A stretch of 9,920 nucleotides of DNA from Spirochaetaceae bacterium (GTDB taxonomy: Bacteria; Spirochaetota; Spirochaetia; SZUA-6; Bin103), in the NCBI GenBank assembly GCA_026710565.1, contig JAPOQV010000254.1, positions 1 through 9,920 on the forward strand, given 5' to 3'. Positions within the stretch are counted from its first letter, which is position 1. Each line of letters opens with the position of its first letter. The notes under the pieces were generated by a model, which was given only the letters and a program-made list of their open reading frames with translations, made no database searches and was not told the DNA's origin. Of the stretch, positions 7,311 to 9,920 are shown in pieces. The translations under genes were made by a program, and so were the position numbers.

Positions 7311-8696
7311 CTACTCGATAGCCATCGACGCCATCAGTCCCCTGAGGTCCGTCTCGTCGTCAAGATGCCAGAGGCGTTTCAGCGCCGCCTGCTGGCGGGA
7401 CTCGTCGAGCAGGCCGCCCGTGAGCCGGCGGAACTTGTCCTCGATGTCGCCGTCGCTCATGGGCTTTTTGAAGTGTCCGGTGTAGTAGGGGACGCTCGCC
7501 GTGTGCTCCCGTCCGTCGGTCGTTCGCACTGTCAGGATGTTGAGGATGGCCTCCGGCCATGCGGCGTCGCACTCCGGGTCCTGCACGACCTCGATGCGCT
7601 GCATCAGGTCGAGCAACGCGGCATCGTGCAGGACGTCCACTTCGAAGTGCGCGGGCTCCAGCGTGCCGAACCGGAGGGCGCATGCAACGACGAAGGGGAT
7701 GCTGTGGTCGGCGGTCTCCCGCGTTTCGGGGCGCCAGCGGGTGGGGTCGCCCGCCATGATCCGCTTGCCGCTCTCGAATGTCCGTATGTGGACGTGGACT
7801 ATGTCGTCTCTTCCGGCGGTCCCGAGCGTCTCCCGCGCCTCGATCGCGCCCTCGATCGCTGTCTGGGAGACGAAGCCCGCAGGGAACCGCTTGAAGCGCG
7901 ACTCCATGAGCCGGAACGCGCGGTCGTTGCCGTCTTCCCGCGCCAGCGGAGCAAGCTCGACAGGGCCACCCGTCACCCCTGCGAAGAACCCATGCGAGCC
8001 GGTGAACACCTCCGGCGGACCCGTCATGCCGCGCTGGGCGAGCATGGCCGCAAACACGCCGTTCCTTCCGGCGTTCGGGACCGCCGCCGCTTTCCAGTGG
8101 GAGATGGTCCCCCGCCGCGCCTCGCCCAGTGTCATGCTGCTCACCACGGATATGCGCAGCGCCTCCGCGAGTTGCTCCCCGGCAAGCCCCATCGCTTTGC
8201 CTGCCCCGAGCGGCGCGGAGACGGCTGCGTAGGCAGCCTGGTCCCAGGCGCCGCCCGAAGCGAGTTGGAAGCTGTCTGCCCAGGCGGCCTGCACCTCGTA
8301 CGCGAGCGCGACAGCCGCGATCGCGTCCCGGCCCGATGCGCCATGCGCCTCTGCGGCAGCCAGCACTGCCGAAATGTTGTCGGAGGGGTGAGCGATGTCT
8401 TCGCCGTTGTAAGAGTCGTTGAAATCGAGGTAGCGCACCATGGTGCCATTCACGAATGCGGCCAGGTCCGGCGTGGTCGTTTCAGCGGTCCCCAGCAGCG
8501 TGGCCGGGGAGGAGCCGTGCGCCTCGCGGGCCAGGTCTCGGGCCGCGCGTACCGGCTCGGCTTCGCTGGCGGCCAGTCCACAGCCCATGGAATCGACCAC
8601 AAGTCGCTTGACCTGGTGCACGACCTCGTCGGGCAGGTCCCGGTACTCGAAACTGTCCGCGTAGTGCGTGAGACGCTCAACGATGGGGTCGGTCAT
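7311..8696 (-). CDS. MmgE/PrpD family protein (2-methylcitrate dehydratase-like)
   Basis: A 461-residue cytoplasmic protein of normal length for the MmgE/PrpD family, which includes 2-methylcitrate dehydratase and cis-aconitate decarboxylase. Recognisable family segments, in order: RYLDFND at 89-94, HPSDN at 103-107, a Lys in SHWKAAAVPNAGRNG (K202), FKRFP at 268-272, and the hallmark ADHSIPF at 329-335. Equivalents of the active-site Asp, His and Lys residues therefore look present. The start at 8696 is supported by GGAGGAGG at 8706-8713, nine or so bases upstream. The gene ends in TAG 144 bases before the PKS start on the same strand, so read-through is possible. Family members act on varied substrates, and no prpB or prpC neighbour is visible, so the substrate is not assigned. 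A role with propionate or branched-acid metabolism is only a suggestion. Confidence 0.92.
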   Translation of the reverse strand: MTDPIVERLTHYADSFEYRDLPDEVVHQVKRLVVDSMGCGLAASEAEPVRAARDLAREAHGSSPATLLGTAETTTPDLAAFVNGTMVRYLDFNDSYNGEDIAHPSDNISAVLAAAEAHGASGRDAIAAVALAYEVQAAWADSFQLASGGAWDQAAYAAVSAPLGAGKAMGLAGEQLAEALRISVVSSMTLGEARRGTISHWKAAAVPNAGRNGVFAAMLAQRGMTGPPEVFTGSHGFFAGVTGGPVELAPLAREDGNDRAFRLMESRFKRFPAGFVSQTAIEGAIEARETLGTAGRDDIVHVHIRTFESGKRIMAGDPTRWRPETRETADHSIPFVVACALRFGTLEPAHFEVDVLHDAALLDLMQRIEVVQDPECDAAWPEAILNILTVRTTDGREHTASVPYYTGHFKKPMSDGDIEDKFRRLTGGLLDESRQQAALKRLWHLDDETDLRGLMASMAIE

Positions 8697-8705
8697 GCTC
8701 CGGTA

Positions 8706-8713
8706 CCTCCTCC
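8706..8713 (-). promoter_or_regulatory. Ribosome binding site of the MmgE/PrpD gene
   Basis: Minus-strand GGAGGAGG, a strong anti-16S match, nine bases before ATG 8696. It fixes the start. Confidence 0.75.
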
Positions 8714-8730
8714 GGGACTAACGGCCAGCG

Positions 8731-8798
8731 GAGTGTAGCCTCTACAGGGAGCGGCTTCCACCCAACGCGGCGCGCCCGACGGTCAAAGGCCTACACTC
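8731..8798. repeat. 8-bp inverted repeat in the divergent promoter region
   Basis: GAGTGTAG (8731-8738) and CTACACTC (8791-8798) are perfect inverse copies separated by 52 bases. The region is the 157-base gap between divergent genes. Each arm presents TACACT reading towards its own gene, which could serve as a weak -10 (4 of 6 matches). It could equally be a paired regulator site. No convincing -35 accompanies either. Confidence 0.4.
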
Positions 8799-8844
8799 GC
8801 CGGACGCGTTCGTAGTACAGTCTCCTTCCGGCCAGTTCTTCGAC

Positions 8845-8850
8845 GGAGGA
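8845..8850 (+). promoter_or_regulatory. Ribosome binding site of the lipoprotein gene
   Basis: GGAGGA three bases before ATG 8854. The spacing is short but the match is strong, and it supports this start over later in-frame ATGs, which would lose the signal peptide. Confidence 0.65.
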
Positions 8851-8853
8851 TCC

Positions 8854-9591
8854 ATGTACTCGTTCTGGGCATTGCATCGTACGTTGACGGTCGCTCTGCT
8901 GGCGATAAGCCTTCTCCTGCTGGCGGCCGCATGTGAGTCGGAACCCACTCCTACCCCAGAGCCTGAGCTCACAGTGGACGAGTTGCTCGCAGACGCGGCG
9001 GAGGACCTGGCCGCGCTCACCTCGGCGGGGTTCCTGATGATCGACGAGATGGAGTCCGGGGCGAAGTTCTTCGGTATGACGCTGCAGACCGTGGAAGGGG
9101 TGGTGAAGACGCCCGCCAGCTTCCGGATGTTCGTTGACCTCGTGGCCCCGGGGCTGGGGTTCGCCGAGATCGAGATGGTGGCTGTTGGGGAAGAGGCATT
9201 CATGAAGTTCTCCGCGGACGCTCCGTGGGTGCCCCTGCCCCTGGAGCAGGTGCCCTTCAACTTCGGAGGGATCGGGGTGACGTTGAGCGAGTTGCTGGGT
9301 GTCGTTGAGGACCCGGTCATCACGGGCCGGGAGTCGCTGGAGGGCGCTCAGGTGGTCCGAGTGGATGGAGACATCGTCTCCGACGACCTGTCGGCCCTCA
9401 TCACTTCCGTGGACCCCGGGCACCCGATCCTGTTGACCCTGTGGATAGACGAGGCCGACCACACGCTGCAACAGCTGAGGCTTGATGGGCAGCTCTACAA
9501 CGACGACGCGCCTGAGACGACGCGCCTGATCATCATCAGCGACGTCAACGCTTCCGTAGACATCGCGCTTCCGGACGCATCCGGGTCGTGA
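8854..9591 (+). CDS. Secreted lipoprotein, LppX/LprAFG-like
   Basis: A 245-residue predicted lipoprotein. It has a signal peptide with a basic n-region (H8, R9) and a hydrophobic core at 11-23. The lipobox ends LAAAC with C27 as the lipidated residue; Ala instead of Leu at -3 is slightly atypical. A short Pro/Thr/Glu linker (TPTPEPE) follows. The mature domain has features of the LppX/LprAFG fold: a leading amphipathic helix (VDELLADAAEDL), then beta-rich sequence with FAEIEMVAVGEEAFMKF, WVPLPL, and LTLWIDEADHTLQQLRLDGQ near the C-terminus. Known members bind acyl-chain lipids in a hydrophobic cavity. The downstream MFS gene overlaps its stop, as expected for an LprG-P55-like lipid carrier and exporter pair. 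The lipoprotein call is firm; the family call rests on pattern and context. The alternative is an unrelated surface lipoprotein. Confidence 0.88.
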   Translation: MYSFWALHRTLTVALLAISLLLLAAACESEPTPTPEPELTVDELLADAAEDLAALTSAGFLMIDEMESGAKFFGMTLQTVEGVVKTPASFRMFVDLVAPGLGFAEIEMVAVGEEAFMKFSADAPWVPLPLEQVPFNFGGIGVTLSELLGVVEDPVITGRESLEGAQVVRVDGDIVSDDLSALITSVDPGHPILLTLWIDEADHTLQQLRLDGQLYNDDAPETTRLIIISDVNASVDIALPDASGS

Positions 9592-9920
9592 ACGCTGCCG
9601 GGTCTGGCATCAGGTCCCTGGGTTCTTCCCAGTCCGTTGTCCTGGGGATCATCTGCCTGGGGGTCTTCTCCACCGCCCTTGACCAGACTGTAGTGGTCGC
9701 TGCGCTGCCCAGCGTGATGGTCGACCTCGAGATCCCCCTCACCGACCTCGACAGAGCGTCCTGGATCGTAACCGCCTACCTGGTCAGCTACACCGTCGCC
9801 ATGCCCTTGGCCGGGCGCCTCTCCGACGTATACGGCCGCGTGAGGATGTTTCAGGCCGCCCTGGTGCTCTTTGCCATCGGCTCCGCTCTGGTCGCCATCG
9901 CCCCCAACTTCGAATGGGTC
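9588..9920 (+). CDS. MFS transporter, DHA2 (EmrB/QacA-like) family, 5' part
   Basis: The first 111 codons of an inner-membrane major facilitator protein; the rest lies past the right edge. TM1 spans about 17-40 and contains LDQTVVVAALP (31-41), the DHA2 motif D1. TM2 begins near WIVTAYLVSYTVAMPLAG (59-76). Motif A is GRLSDVYGRVRM (76-87), and TM3 follows (FQAALVLFAIGSALVAIAP). The start is GTG at 9588, whose last three bases with the next form the lipoprotein stop (GTGA), so translation is probably coupled. No Shine-Dalgarno is visible before it. DHA2 members are usually 14-helix drug or lipid exporters. The pairing with an LprAFG-like lipoprotein suggests the Rv1410c/P55 role of moving lipids out of the inner membrane, with drug efflux as the alternative. 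Confidence 0.93.
   Translation, partial: MNAAGSGIRSLGSSQSVVLGIICLGVFSTALDQTVVVAALPSVMVDLEIPLTDLDRASWIVTAYLVSYTVAMPLAGRLSDVYGRVRMFQAALVLFAIGSALVAIAPNFEWV

Noticed and set aside
7365..8738. 457-codon plus-strand frame opposite MmgE/PrpD
   Set aside because: It is antisense to a well-conserved gene, with no recognisable domain and a composition typical of an antisense shadow.
8781..8786. Minus-strand TTGACC as a -35 box for MmgE/PrpD
   Set aside because: The hexamer 17 bases downstream is GGGTGG, with no resemblance to a -10 at acceptable spacing.
8791..9471. 226-codon minus-strand frame opposite the lipoprotein
   Set aside because: The plus strand has a signal peptide, lipobox, ribosome binding site and operon overlap. 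The antisense product has none of these.
1..9920. CRISPR arrays, tRNA or rRNA genes, insertion sequences
   Set aside because: No regularly spaced repeats, no transposase-like frame and no recognisable RNA gene were seen on either strand.

Overview
This is a GC-rich bacterial fragment, roughly 70% G+C by eye. It is dominated by one very long minus-strand gene for a highly reducing type I polyketide synthase (PKS). That gene runs from its start at 7166 off the left edge. The remaining quarter holds a complete MmgE/PrpD-family gene on the minus strand, a complete plus-strand lipoprotein gene of the LppX/LprAFG type, and the first 111 codons of a DHA2 (EmrB/QacA-type) MFS transporter. The lipoprotein's short TPTPEPE linker after the lipobox cysteine and the LprAFG-MFS pairing suggest Chloroflexota, with Actinobacteria as the alternative. 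No rRNA or marker gene is present to settle this.

Layout. 1-7166 (-): PKS in the order KS, AT, DH, C-methyltransferase, structural KR half, ER, catalytic KR; the expected ACP lies beyond position 1. I checked every TCA, TTA and CTA on the plus strand in the relevant register and found no in-frame stop, so the 2388 visible codons are intact. 7167-7310: intergenic region with a perfect TATAAT box, two imperfect copies of a TTGAGA-CTCGCCG motif and a hairpin/tandem-repeat element. 7311-8696 (-): MmgE/PrpD. 8697-8853: divergent promoter region with an 8-bp inverted repeat. 8854-9591 (+): lipoprotein. 9588-end (+): MFS transporter, overlapping the lipoprotein stop by 4 bases (GTGA).

Interpretation. 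The PKS should extend an acyl chain with malonyl units, C-methylate it and fully reduce it, giving an alpha-methyl-branched saturated chain. The domain order matches the mono-modular PKSs reported from sponge symbionts (the 'sup' type) and fungal highly reducing PKSs. The lipoprotein plus MFS pair resembles mycobacterial lprG-Rv1410c (P55), a lipid export pair. A branched-lipid synthase beside a lipid-export operon recalls mycobacterial lppX near pks genes. That functional link is inference, because the two halves are divergently transcribed and separated by MmgE/PrpD. One notable oddity is that the KR catalytic Tyr position is His.
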